A stretch of DNA of 64,000 bases from positions 925,501 through 989,500 of the forward strand of contig NC_013385.1 in NCBI RefSeq assembly GCF_000024605.1. Reading direction: 5' to 3'. Shown piece by piece: positions 17,246 through 25,591 of the stretch. Source of the DNA: Ammonifex degensii KC4. GTDB lineage: Bacteria; Bacillota; Desulfotomaculia; Desulfotomaculales; Ammonificaceae. The stretch's first letter is position 1; the number at the start of each line of letters is the position of its first letter. The translations under genes were made by a program, and so were the position numbers. The notes beneath the pieces are model-generated. The model had not been told where the DNA came from. It searched no databases and saw nothing but the letters and a program-made list of their open reading frames with translations.

Positions 17246-17994
17246 TGCACCCGATACTTTTCCACCTTGGCCCCTTGACCATCTATAGTTACGGGGCAAT
17301 GCTGGCCCTGGCAGTGCTGGTGGGTCTCTGGATAGCGCAAAAGGAGGCTTTAAGGCGCAAGGTCGATCCCGACTTTATGCCAACCCTGGCCTTCTGGGCG
17401 GTTCTAGCAGGGCTTATAGGTGCACGTCTAGCCTACGTAGTGGTCGATTGGTCCCACTTCGCTTCTAACCCGGTAGAGATTTTGTTCATCTGGGACGGGG
17501 GGCTGACCTTTTACGGGGCGGTAATTCTGGCCGTTCCTGTAGCTTTGTGGCTTGCCCGCCGCTGGCGCCTGCCTTTTGGTACGGTGGCTGATCTAGTGGC
17601 CGTGGCGGCGGCGGCAGGCTACCCCATAGCCAGGATAGGCTGTTTCCTCAACGGGTGTTGCTACGGCAAGCCTACCAATCTTCCCTGGGCGGTGGCCTTC
17701 CCTTTTGACGGCATTCCCCGCCACCCTACCCAACTCTATTCCTCTTTTGCCGGGCTCATCATTTTCCTCATCCTCTGGCGCTGGCGCTCGAAGGAAAGCT
17801 TCCCTGGAGAACTGGCCCTCTTATACCTAGCCCTTTACTGCGTCTACCGGTTCTTCATCGAGTTTTTCCGCGTCACCCCGCTGGTGGGTTCCTGGCTTAA
17901 CCTAGGTCAGGTGGCAAGTCTTATATTGCTGGGGTTGACACTTGTTACCTGGCTGGTCTTGCGGCGCCGCTTGGGGGGAAAATCGGGCGTTTAA
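17245..17994 (+). CDS. lgt: Prolipoprotein diacylglyceryl transferase Lgt
   Basis: Lgt moves diacylglycerol from phosphatidylglycerol to the lipobox cysteine of prolipoproteins in the cytoplasmic membrane. The 249-residue protein has about seven hydrophobic segments, an N-terminal SYGAMLALAVLVGLWIA helix, GARLAYVVVDW, the family signature with FLNGCCYG, and RHPTQLYSS. It shares its start base with the last base of mogA (17245), so it is co-transcribed with the molybdopterin genes, though no functional link is known. The operon probably ends after it, as 69 bp separate it from the next gene. Confidence 0.95.
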   Translation: MHPILFHLGPLTIYSYGAMLALAVLVGLWIAQKEALRRKVDPDFMPTLAFWAVLAGLIGARLAYVVVDWSHFASNPVEILFIWDGGLTFYGAVILAVPVALWLARRWRLPFGTVADLVAVAAAAGYPIARIGCFLNGCCYGKPTNLPWAVAFPFDGIPRHPTQLYSSFAGLIIFLILWRWRSKESFPGELALLYLALYCVYRFFIEFFRVTPLVGSWLNLGQVASLILLGLTLVTWLVLRRRLGGKSGV

Positions 17995-18063
17995 GCCGGA
18001 ATCTCTTGCCTTTCAGCCTGCTTTTTACTAAGCTTCAGGCAAAAAGGTGAGGAGAAGAACGGA

Positions 18064-19836
18064 ATGCGCGAGAGGGTGTATATCGATACTGACATTCTCA
18101 TCATCGGCGGGGGTACGGCAGGATGCCTAGCCGCCTGGGAGGCACGGAGGGTAGGCGGGCCCAAACTCAGGATTACCGTAGTGGATCGGGCCAACATCCG
18201 CCACAGCGGCTCGCTGGCCGCTGGGCAAAACGCGCTTAATGCTTATATAAACCAGGGGACACCGGAAGACTGGGTGGCCTACGTGCGCTACGACCTACTG
18301 GGGGCACCGGTGCGGGAGGACATCCTCTTAAGCGTGGGCTACGAACTCAACGAGACGGTGGCCCTCATGGAGAAAGAAGGGCTGCCTATAAAGAAGGATG
18401 CCCAGGGACGCTACCTCCGCCGGGGCAAGTGGAACATCGAGGTGAACGGCCGCTGGCTAAAGCCCATAACGGCCAAGATGGCGGAGAAGGCAGAGGCCCA
18501 AATTCTCAACTGGGTTTACATCACCGAGCTCATCAAGCAGGACGGGCGCTGTGTAGGGGCGGTGGGCTTCGGGGTACGGGACGGGCGCTTTTACGTCATA
18601 AAGGCCCGGGCCGTACTCATGGCCGCCGGCGGCGCGGCTGGGATCTGGCGTTCTCGTTACGAGGGGGATGCTCACCACCGCATGTGGTACGTTCCCTTCA
18701 ACAACGGGGCCAGTTACGCCATGATGAAGCGAATAGGGGCGGAGATGACCGGCTTTGACACCCGCATGATCCCCCTACGGATCAAGGATACTTACGCCCC
18801 GGCCGGCACGCTGGCCATAGGGGTAAACGCCCCTATGGTAAACGCCCTGGGCGAGGTCTTCATGCTGGAGAAAGAAGAATACGTACGCATGGGTGGGCAT
18901 ACGGCTCCCACGCCGGTGCGGGTGTGGGCCTGTTACCGAGAGATCGCCGCTGGTAGGGGACCTATTTTCATGGATACCACCAGAGGCGACCCGGAGAAGG
19001 TGGCGGGTCTGCGGGAGCAGTACCTGGACATGTCCCCCACCACGGTGCTCTACTGGGCAGCCCACGATATAGACCCGGCTCGCGAGCCCATTGAGATCGA
19101 GGCAGACTCTCCTTTCCTGGTGGGGGCGCACGCCGCCTGCTGCGGGGCCTGGACTATCGGTATTACCCGCATGACCACCATTCCTGGACTTTTCGCCAGC
19201 GGCGAAGCTCTAGGGCAGGCTCCTTCCCGTTACATTTCCGGTTGCTGGACCTGCGGGCGCATAGCAGGACGCCATATGGTGCAGTGGCTGGAGGGAGAGG
19301 GAACAGAAGTGCCGGAACTCGATCCGGGCCTAGTGGCCCAGCTCGAAGCGCGAACTTTTGCCCCGCTGGAGCGCTGGAGCAAGCAAGAGTTCTTCACCAA
19401 CGGCAAGCCTGTGCGGGGCATCCTTCCCCGGGAGATGGAGACTCACATGCAGAACGTCATGGAGGACTACTGTGGCGGGCGCATCCGCTACTTCACCGTG
19501 AGCGAACCCTACCTGGAGATAGCCAGGCGGCGTATCGACCGCCTGCGCCGGGATCAGCTCCGCTACCTGGTGGCCCGCGATCTTTTCGAACTGGAGCGGG
19601 CCTGGGATGTGATCAACCGGCTCGACTGTTGCCAGTTGGTAATCGAGCACATAAGCTACCGCAAGGAGACGCGCTACCTGGGCTTTGTCACCCGCACCGA
19701 CTATCCCGAGCGCAATGACGCCGAGTACGACTGCTTCATCTGTTCCGTCTGGCATCCGGAGACTGATACCCTGGTCTTTAAAAAATACCCTTACGAGCAG
19801 ATCGTACCTGGAGATCGCACTAAAGAGACTATCTGA
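18064..19836 (+). CDS. AprA-like FAD flavoprotein (adenylylsulfate reductase alpha family)
   Basis: This is a fumarate-reductase-superfamily flavoprotein most like the alpha subunit of dissimilatory adenylylsulfate reductase. The 590-residue protein shows an FAD-binding DILIIGGGTAGCLAAWEA, ANIRHSGSLAAGQNALNAY (the AprA-type FAD loop), RMIPLRIKDTYAPAG aligned with the substrate-arginine region, VGAHAACCGAWTIG with the active-site histidine position, and TTIPGLFASGEALGQ. It is about 50-70 residues shorter than typical AprA. It is followed 17 bp later by an AprB-like ferredoxin, the reverse of the canonical aprB-aprA order. It may be a true APS reductase or a paralogue reducing another substrate; substrate is not proven by sequence. 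Confidence 0.78.
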   Translation: MRERVYIDTDILIIGGGTAGCLAAWEARRVGGPKLRITVVDRANIRHSGSLAAGQNALNAYINQGTPEDWVAYVRYDLLGAPVREDILLSVGYELNETVALMEKEGLPIKKDAQGRYLRRGKWNIEVNGRWLKPITAKMAEKAEAQILNWVYITELIKQDGRCVGAVGFGVRDGRFYVIKARAVLMAAGGAAGIWRSRYEGDAHHRMWYVPFNNGASYAMMKRIGAEMTGFDTRMIPLRIKDTYAPAGTLAIGVNAPMVNALGEVFMLEKEEYVRMGGHTAPTPVRVWACYREIAAGRGPIFMDTTRGDPEKVAGLREQYLDMSPTTVLYWAAHDIDPAREPIEIEADSPFLVGAHAACCGAWTIGITRMTTIPGLFASGEALGQAPSRYISGCWTCGRIAGRHMVQWLEGEGTEVPELDPGLVAQLEARTFAPLERWSKQEFFTNGKPVRGILPREMETHMQNVMEDYCGGRIRYFTVSEPYLEIARRRIDRLRRDQLRYLVARDLFELERAWDVINRLDCCQLVIEHISYRKETRYLGFVTRTDYPERNDAEYDCFICSVWHPETDTLVFKKYPYEQIVPGDRTKETI

Positions 19837-19853
19837 AATAGGAGTGAGGTTTC

Positions 19854-20195
19854 TTGCCCCCTTACGTTCTGCCTGACAAGTGCGACGGTTGCAAGAACGA
19901 GGCCGACCCGTGGTGCGTGGCGGTTTGCCCGGGGAATCTCTTTATGATCGATCCGGTGACCTCGAAAGCGCTTTGTCGCGATCCAGGGGAGTGCTGGGAC
20001 TGCATGACCTGCACCATTTTCTGCCCCCGCCAGGCGATCGTTACCCAGGTGCAGTACCAGCTGGCCCCTATACCGGCGGAGCTCATCCCCCGCCTGGGGA
20101 AGCGGCACATCACTTGGACCCTGATAGACTGCAAGGGACGCATTTACCGGCTGGAGAACATGATCCTGGCGGGGGAGGGGGAAGAGGAGGACTAG
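19854..20195 (+). CDS. AprB-like 2[4Fe-4S] ferredoxin subunit
   Basis: This is the electron-transfer partner of the upstream flavoprotein. The 113-residue protein has CDGCKNEADPWCVAVCPGNL, identical in spacing to AprB cluster I (C-x2-C-x7-C-x3-C), and CWDCMTCTIFCPRQAI for cluster II. The segment ITWTLIDCKGRIYRLENM matches the AprB post-ferredoxin strand. The long C-terminal tail that wraps AprA in canonical enzymes is missing (canonical AprB is about 150 residues). TTG 19854 has AGGAGTGAGG upstream. The short tail is the main reason to regard the pair as a divergent branch. Confidence 0.8.
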   Translation: MPPYVLPDKCDGCKNEADPWCVAVCPGNLFMIDPVTSKALCRDPGECWDCMTCTIFCPRQAIVTQVQYQLAPIPAELIPRLGKRHITWTLIDCKGRIYRLENMILAGEGEEED

Positions 20196-20201
20196 GGCAG
20201 G

Positions 20202-20960
20202 ATGGTCGGGTACCTGGACCTGGAAGGAACTTATGCTTGGCAGCCGCAATTCCAAAAGCTGGCGTTCTTCCGGCTGGTGCCCAGTTTCTCCGGCCTCAAG
20301 TACCTGTCTACCCCCTTCACCCTGCGGCGCTGGGAAAAGCTTGTGCGTTCTTTCCCGGGCAAGCTTTTCTTCTTAGGAGAAGGTTCTTACCATCACCTTT
20401 CCCTATCTCTCCTGGCCCGCCGGGCAGGTGAGGGTCCTCTTTGCTTGCTGGTGTGCGACCGGCACCTTGATAGCTTTCCGGCACCGGAGGGGTATATCAC
20501 CTGTGGTTCTTGGCTAAACTCTGCTCTGCGCTTGCCGGGGGTTAGAAAGGTAATAGTGCTAGGCTGTGAGGAGGAGCCGCCGGAAAAGCCCAAGACGATA
20601 GTCCTCCTTTCTCCTGCCGCCTGGCAATACTGGTTTCGTCACGATCCCCGCTTAATCACAGCCCTTATTCCGACCACCAGGGTTTACCTCAGCTTGGACA
20701 AGGACGTGCTGGAGCTGGGAGGAGGGAGCTGGGGGAAGGGAAAGGTGCCGGTTTCCTTCTTTTTCTCTTTCCTACACTGGCTCCTGCGGCGTTACCAGTT
20801 GGTGGGCATGGATGTCTGCGGGGAGCCGGTTCCCCGCCATCCCTGGCCCACCTTCACCGAGAAGGAGGTGATAGCAGAGCACGAAAGGGTGAATTTGGCC
20901 CTTTGCCATCTGGTGGCCCGGTCGCTTCCTTCCAGGAAGCACCGGGTGCGGGCGAGCTAG
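20202..20960 (+). CDS. Ureohydrolase (arginase/agmatinase)-like protein
   Basis: This 252-residue protein carries degenerate but recognisable ureohydrolase motifs: LGEGSYHHLSL in place of GGDHS, VCDRHLDSF (the metal-binding DxHxD) and YLSLDKDVLELG (the SxDxD metal motif), ending in a GMDVCGEP strand. At least part of the dinuclear Mn site therefore appears retained. It begins 6 bp after the AprB-like gene and is probably co-transcribed with it. Its substrate is unknown; arginine or agmatine cleavage is not obviously connected to an APS-reductase-like partner. It is the last gene before the cobalamin riboswitch. Confidence 0.6.
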   Translation: MVGYLDLEGTYAWQPQFQKLAFFRLVPSFSGLKYLSTPFTLRRWEKLVRSFPGKLFFLGEGSYHHLSLSLLARRAGEGPLCLLVCDRHLDSFPAPEGYITCGSWLNSALRLPGVRKVIVLGCEEEPPEKPKTIVLLSPAAWQYWFRHDPRLITALIPTTRVYLSLDKDVLELGGGSWGKGKVPVSFFFSFLHWLLRRYQLVGMDVCGEPVPRHPWPTFTEKEVIAEHERVNLALCHLVARSLPSRKHRVRAS

Positions 20961-20967
20961 AAGTTCA

Positions 20968-21150
20968 TAGGTTCCACCGGGGTGCCCCTATTTTGAGGGG
21001 AGAATAGGGAAGCAGGTGCAAATCCTGCGCGGCCCCGCCACTGTAACCGGGAGCTGCTGCCCAATTGCCAAGCCACTGGGAGATGACTGCCTGGGAAGGC
21101 CGGGCGGCGGCGAGGAACGGAAGCCAGGAGACCTGCCCCGGTGGCGTCCT
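20968..21150 (+). ncRNA. Cobalamin (B12) riboswitch
   Basis: The conserved core is plain: GGTGCAAATCCTGC, GCGGCCCCGCCACTGTAACC and the B12 box AGCCAGGAGACCTGCC at 21122-21137. It lies directly upstream of cbiM and of a transcription terminator, so adenosylcobalamin should repress the whole cbi operon by premature termination. Limits are approximate. Confidence 0.95.
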
Positions 21151-21206
21151 GGGGTATCCTTCGCGGGAAGGAGGCCGGGAGAAGGGTCTTTGTGCCTTTT
21201 GGCTTT

Positions 21207-21250
21207 AAACCCCGGTTCGCCTGCAGGGGATGCACCGGGGTTTTAAATTT
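21207..21250 (+). terminator. Riboswitch-controlled intrinsic terminator
   Basis: AAACCCCGGT (21207-21216) pairs perfectly with ACCGGGGTTT (21234-21243), followed by TAAATTTT. It sits between the B12 aptamer and cbiM and is the likely expression platform. Confidence 0.8.
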
Positions 21251-21272
21251 TACTTAGAAGGAGTGGTGCTCT

Positions 21273-22025
21273 TTGGCGAAGAAAAAGATGACCGGCATTC
21301 TGGTTCTCTTCTTTCTGTTGGGTGCGGCTTCACCGGCCTACGCCATGCACATTATGGAGGGCTTTCTTCCTCCCAAATGGTGCATCTTCTGGTACGCAGC
21401 TATGCTCCCCTTTCTTTTGGCAGGCTTCTTTTCCGTGCGGTGTCAGGTGCGTCGTGATCCCCGCCTCAAGTGGCTTTTAGGTCTGGCTGGAGCTTTCGCC
21501 TTCGTGCTTTCGGCCCTCAAGCTTCCCTCGGTTACCGGCAGCTGTTCTCACCCCACCGGCGTGGGCTTAGGAGCAGTGCTCTTCGGTCCCACCACCATGA
21601 CCGTCCTAGGCTTTATCGTTCTCCTCTTCCAAGCACTTCTACTGGCACACGGAGGCTTAACCACCCTTGGGGCCAATACCTTTTCTATGGCCGTGGTAGG
21701 CCCCCTGGTCTCCTACGGCATCTATAGGGGTTGTGTCTCTTTGCGCCTTCCCCGGGGCCTGGCCGTCTTCTTGGCCGCCACCTTAGGGGACTGGGCTACT
21801 TACGTCACCACCTCTTTCCAACTGGCTTGGGCCTTCCCGGGCAGCAGTTTCTGGGGTTCGTTTCTGAAGTTCGCCGGCATTTTCGCCGTAACCCAGGTGC
21901 CCTTAGCCATAAGCGAAGGGATTCTCACCATGGTGGTCTTCAACCTGCTGGTCAAGTATAACCGGGAAGAACTGGAGCTTCTGGGCGTGCTTTCTGAAGG
22001 AAGGGAGGAGACGGCCCGTGCTTAA
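21273..22025 (+). CDS. cbiM: Cobalt ECF transporter substrate-binding membrane protein CbiM
   Basis: CbiM is the S component of the CbiMNQO cobalt importer. The 250-residue protein starts with a cleavable-type signal ([16 protein letters not shown]) followed by the invariant [10 protein letters not shown], whose histidine and N-terminal methionine coordinate cobalt in the mature protein. It also has [18 protein letters not shown] and [19 protein letters not shown] 21273 has GAAGGAG upstream. It is the first gene after the B12 riboswitch, overlaps cbiN by 8 bp, and feeds cobalt to the corrin genes downstream. Confidence 0.96.
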   Translation: MAKKKMTGILVLFFLLGAASPAYAMHIMEGFLPPKWCIFWYAAMLPFLLAGFFSVRCQVRRDPRLKWLLGLAGAFAFVLSALKLPSVTGSCSHPTGVGLGAVLFGPTTMTVLGFIVLLFQALLLAHGGLTTLGANTFSMAVVGPLVSYGIYRGCVSLRLPRGLAVFLAATLGDWATYVTTSFQLAWAFPGSSFWGSFLKFAGIFAVTQVPLAISEGILTMVVFNLLVKYNREELELLGVLSEGREETARA

Positions 22026-22290
22026 AAATGCGCTGTTCTTATTGCTGGTGGCTAGCCTTATAGCGTTTCCCCTACTCTGGGGTAAAGGGCATTCTTTCGA
22101 GGGCGCCGATGACCAGGCCCAAGAGGTGATTAAAGAAGTGGCTCCCCACTACCAGCGCTGGTTCGAGCCCCTCTGGGAGCCCCCGAGCGGGGAGATAGAA
22201 AGCCTGCTTTTCGCTTTGCAAGCAGCTATAGGCAGCGGCTTCGTCTTTTACTATCTGGGTTATTCCAAGGGGCGGCGGCAGAGGTCATGA
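22018..22290 (+). CDS. cbiN: Cobalt transport protein CbiN
   Basis: This small auxiliary membrane subunit helps cobalt loading of CbiM. The 90-residue protein has one N-terminal and one C-terminal hydrophobic helix with the conserved [12 protein letters not shown] and [18 protein letters not shown] segments between them. It starts with GTG overlapping the end of cbiM and overlaps cbiQ by 4 bp (ATGA), indicating tight translational coupling. Confidence 0.95.
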   Translation: MLKNALFLLLVASLIAFPLLWGKGHSFEGADDQAQEVIKEVAPHYQRWFEPLWEPPSGEIESLLFALQAAIGSGFVFYYLGYSKGRRQRS

Positions 22291-23021
22291 TAGAGTTTCT
22301 TCCCTTCGATTACTGGGCTTACCACAACCGCTGGCGAGAGGTGCATCCGGGGGCTAAGCTCCTCTTCGGGGTGGCTGCGCTGGCGGGAGCTTGTCTTGTG
22401 CACCGGCCCTTGGCAGGGTTGGCTGTAGGAGGAACGGCGGCTCTGCTCACCGTGGTGGGAGCAGGCATTCCCCTGCGCGTTTACCTGCGCCTTTTGCTTC
22501 TGCCGGCCGGTTTTCTCTTCGTGGGCCTTATAAGCTTGCTTTTAGACTTTAAGGGAGGAAGGCCGGTTTACGCCGGTCTTGCTCTGGCGGAGACGGTGGC
22601 TTCCCGTTCGCTGGCCGCCGTTGCCGCCCTTTACTTCTTGATTCTCACCACCCCCGTGGGGGAGATCCTGGCTCTGCTCAGGCGTCTGGGTGCGCCTGCC
22701 CTGTTTCTAGAGCTCTGTCTTCTAACCTACCGGCACCTCTTTAGCCTCCTGCGTACCGCCAACGGGCTGCGCCTGGCACAACTGGCGCGGGGTGGCCGGC
22801 TGCGGGGACGGCTGGCCTGGCGGGTGGCGGCAGGGCTTGTTCGCCAGCTTTTTCTCTTAGCCCAGCACCGCGCCCACCGGAGCTACCTGGCGCTGATGGC
22901 GCGGGGTGCGGAAGAGCTAGTTTTTCGGGGGCGCCCGCAGGTCCTGCGCTGGCGGGAATTCGGCTTTTTCGGCCTCTGGGCCGGGATCGAGCTCCTGCTT
23001 GCTTGGTGCCTAGGGAGGTGA
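22287..23021 (+). CDS. cbiQ: Energy-coupling factor membrane protein CbiQ
   Basis: CbiQ is the T component that couples ATP hydrolysis by CbiO to cobalt uptake. The 244-residue protein has several transmembrane segments and a cytoplasmic region with LARGGRLRGR and HRSYLALMARG, matching the short Ala-Arg-Gly coupling motifs typical of ECF T proteins. ATG 22287 overlaps cbiN by ATGA. Position between cbiN and cbiO is standard. Confidence 0.94.
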   Translation: MIEFLPFDYWAYHNRWREVHPGAKLLFGVAALAGACLVHRPLAGLAVGGTAALLTVVGAGIPLRVYLRLLLLPAGFLFVGLISLLLDFKGGRPVYAGLALAETVASRSLAAVAALYFLILTTPVGEILALLRRLGAPALFLELCLLTYRHLFSLLRTANGLRLAQLARGGRLRGRLAWRVAAGLVRQLFLLAQHRAHRSYLALMARGAEELVFRGRPQVLRWREFGFFGLWAGIELLLAWCLGR

Positions 23022-23039
23022 GGTGGGCTGGCTCCCGTT

Positions 23040-23858
23040 TTGGAGGCAGTTAAAGTAAGTTTCACTTATCCGGACGGCACGGAGGCCTTGCGGGAGGTCA
23101 CTCTGGGTATACCCGAGGGGAAGAGAGTTGCCCTAATCGGGCCTAACGGTTCGGGCAAGACCACTCTCTTCTTTCTCTGGCTGGGACTCTTCCGTCCTTC
23201 GGCAGGGGAGGTGCGCTTCTGGGGAAAAGGACTGAGTTACCGGCGCGGCGAACTGGAAGAATTGCGCCGCAAAGTGGGGCTCGTCTTCCAAGACCCGGAG
23301 GATCAGCTCCTGGCTCCTACTGTCTGGGAGGAGGTGGCTTGGGGGCTCTGGGCCCGGGGATACGAGGGGCAGTTGGTGGAGGAAAAGGTGCGGACGGCTT
23401 TGCAGGCCGTGGAACTCTTTGACCAGAGGCATAAGCCGCCACATCTCTTAAGCTACGGCCAGAAGAAACGCCTCTGCCTAGCAGCGGTTCTGGCGCTGGA
23501 ACCGGAGGTGTTGCTGCTCGACGAGCCCACGGCGGGGCTGGATCCGGGCCAGACCAAAAGGCTTTTGCATTTCCTGTCGGGCTTAAAGGGGTGCACCATA
23601 GTCTTTTCTACCCAGGACGTGGATCTGGCCTACTCCTTTGCCGAGCATCTCTTTGTGCTCTGGCGGGGTAGGCTGGTAGCCGAAGGGAGGCCGGCCGAGG
23701 TCCTGGCGCAGGCCGATTTTATGGAGGAAGTGGGGCTAGGCTCGGATCGGCCAGTGGTCCTGCGCCTTTACCAGGTGCTTAAAGAAAAGGGTAAGATAAG
23801 CCCTGGCGGTTCGCCTCCCACCCGCTGGGAGGAGCTAGTAGCGCTTCTGGAGGGATAG
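23040..23858 (+). CDS. cbiO: Cobalt ECF transporter ATPase CbiO
   Basis: This is the ATP-binding subunit of the cobalt importer, at the inner face of the membrane. The 272-residue protein has Walker A GPNGSGKTT, Q-loop VFQDPEDQLLAPTV, signature LLSYGQKKRLCLAAVL and Walker B VLLLDEPTAGLD. TTG 23040 is the start that gives the normal N terminus (MEAVKVSFTYPDG). It is followed after 2 bp by the cbiD-cbiE fusion, so transport and synthesis share a transcript. Confidence 0.95.
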   Translation: MEAVKVSFTYPDGTEALREVTLGIPEGKRVALIGPNGSGKTTLFFLWLGLFRPSAGEVRFWGKGLSYRRGELEELRRKVGLVFQDPEDQLLAPTVWEEVAWGLWARGYEGQLVEEKVRTALQAVELFDQRHKPPHLLSYGQKKRLCLAAVLALEPEVLLLDEPTAGLDPGQTKRLLHFLSGLKGCTIVFSTQDVDLAYSFAEHLFVLWRGRLVAEGRPAEVLAQADFMEEVGLGSDRPVVLRLYQVLKEKGKISPGGSPPTRWEELVALLEG

Positions 23859-23860
23859 AG

Positions 23861-25591
23861 TTGAAGAAGTCCCGGCGTCACGGCTACACTACCGGCGCCT
23901 GTGCGGCAGCGGCGGCCAAGGCGGCAGCCCTCCTTCTCTTCCACGGCGTTTCGGTGCGGGAGGTAAAGATAAAAACTCCCCAAGGGAAGGAGCTCGTCCT
24001 TCCCGTAGCCTCGGCGGAGAAGGGAGAGGGATGGGCGTGCTGCGGAGTGGTGAAGGACGCGGGGGACGATCCCGACGTCACCCACGGACTTACCGTCTAC
24101 GCCACCGTGGCTCCTGCTTCCGAGCTCCGGCTGGAAGGAGGGCCGGGGGTAGGAGTGGTGACGCGCCCCGGCCTGCCCGTGCCCCCAGGAGAGCCAGCCA
24201 TAAACCCGGGACCGCGGCAGATGATCCTGGAGGCGGTGAGAGAAGTATTGCCTCCTGGGCAAGGGGCGGTCATCACCATAAGCGTTCCGGGCGGGGAGGA
24301 GGTGGCGGCCCGTACCTTTAATCCCCGGCTGGGTATAGTAGGAGGAATTTCCATCCTGGGCACCACCGGGATAGTGGTTCCTTTCTCCGAAGAGGCCTAC
24401 CGGGAAAGCCTCAAGGCGGCGGTAAACGTGGCGGTGGCGGAGGGGTGGCGTATATTAGTCCTGGTTCCGGGGCGCTCCGCTGAGAAGCTGGCCTTGAGTT
24501 ACGGCTTCCCGGCAGAGGCGGTGGTGCCCATGGCCAACTACGTGGGTTTTCTCCTGCAGCACTGCGCCGAAGTGGGAGTGGAAGGAGTAATCCTCTGGGG
24601 GCAGGCGGGGAAGCTTTTGAAAGTAGCGGGAGGGGTCTTCAACACCCACAGCCGGGTGGCCGATGCCCGCCTGGAGGTGCTGGCGGCTCTGGCGGCAGCG
24701 GAGGGAGCTTCGCCTTTCCTGGTAGGGCGGATACTGGAGGCGGCCACGGTGGAAGAGGCGGCGGAATGGCTGGCCAAAGAGAATCTGGAGCGTACGTGGC
24801 ACCGGGTGGCTGCCCGGGCAGCCTTAAAAGCCTGGGAGTATGCGGGGGGAAAGCTGCGGGTGGGGGCGGTCCTTTTCGACCGGGAAGGAAAGATCTTGGG
24901 CTGCAGTGAGGAGGCTTGTACCCTGGCTTCTCAGCTGGGAGTGAATCTTCCTTCTTCGTCCCCTTCTATTCCTCCCGGCATTTACCTGGTGGGGGTGGGG
25001 CCGGGCGACCCGGCCTATCTTACCCCGGCAGCCTGGCGGGTGATCCGCGGGTCCAGGCTGGTGGTGGGGGCTCCCAAGGTTTTAAAGCGTCTAGGTCTTA
25101 CCGGCGAGCCCTTGCTTCCCCCTTTTGCTCCCCTTTTCGCCTTACTCGAAAGAGAAAGCTCCACCTCCCCCGTGGCGGTGCTGGTTTCGGGCGATCCGGG
25201 GCTCTTTAGCATACTTCAGACGCTCAGGCGCGAACTCTCTCAACTCCCCCTCCGAGTGGTGCCGGGCATAAGCGCGGTTTCTACCCTTTTCGCCCGCCTG
25301 GGTAGGGGCTACGAGGAGGCCCGTTTTCTGAGCCTACACGGGCGGGGCACGGAGGAGGAGCTGCTGGCCGAGGTGAAAAAGGGGGGAACGGTGGTGGTCT
25401 TCACCGGTCCCGCTTTCCCTCCCCAGCGAATAGGGGAGGTGCTGGCGGCTGCCGGCTACGGTGGTTTGCCGGTGGCGGTGGGAGCGGACCTCACGCTTGC
25501 GGAGGAAAAGCTTCTTGAGCAGGGAGAGGCCGGGCAGCTGGCAAAGCTTGAGGGAGATTGGTCGAATGCGGTGGTGGTCATCTTTGCCTGA
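23861..25591 (+). CDS. cbiDE: CbiD-CbiE fusion (cobalt-precorrin-5B C1-methyltransferase / precorrin-6Y C5-methyltransferase)
   Basis: This 576-residue bifunctional protein belongs to the anaerobic corrin pathway. Residues 1 to about 360 are CbiD, which methylates C1 (RHGYTTGACAAAAAKAAA, KDAGDDPDVTHG, GFPAEAVVPMANYVGF, GVFNTHSRVADAR). From about residue 370 a tetrapyrrole methylase domain follows, CbiE, which methylates C5 (IYLVGVGPGDPAYLT, VSGDPGLFS, RVVPGISAVSTLFA, SLHGR). CbiE is more often fused to CbiT; here CbiT is separate and starts 26 bp before this gene ends. The fusion joins two non-consecutive methylations, which may help hand over unstable intermediates. Confidence 0.94.
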   Translation: MKKSRRHGYTTGACAAAAAKAAALLLFHGVSVREVKIKTPQGKELVLPVASAEKGEGWACCGVVKDAGDDPDVTHGLTVYATVAPASELRLEGGPGVGVVTRPGLPVPPGEPAINPGPRQMILEAVREVLPPGQGAVITISVPGGEEVAARTFNPRLGIVGGISILGTTGIVVPFSEEAYRESLKAAVNVAVAEGWRILVLVPGRSAEKLALSYGFPAEAVVPMANYVGFLLQHCAEVGVEGVILWGQAGKLLKVAGGVFNTHSRVADARLEVLAALAAAEGASPFLVGRILEAATVEEAAEWLAKENLERTWHRVAARAALKAWEYAGGKLRVGAVLFDREGKILGCSEEACTLASQLGVNLPSSSPSIPPGIYLVGVGPGDPAYLTPAAWRVIRGSRLVVGAPKVLKRLGLTGEPLLPPFAPLFALLERESSTSPVAVLVSGDPGLFSILQTLRRELSQLPLRVVPGISAVSTLFARLGRGYEEARFLSLHGRGTEEELLAEVKKGGTVVVFTGPAFPPQRIGEVLAAAGYGGLPVAVGADLTLAEEKLLEQGEAGQLAKLEGDWSNAVVVIFA

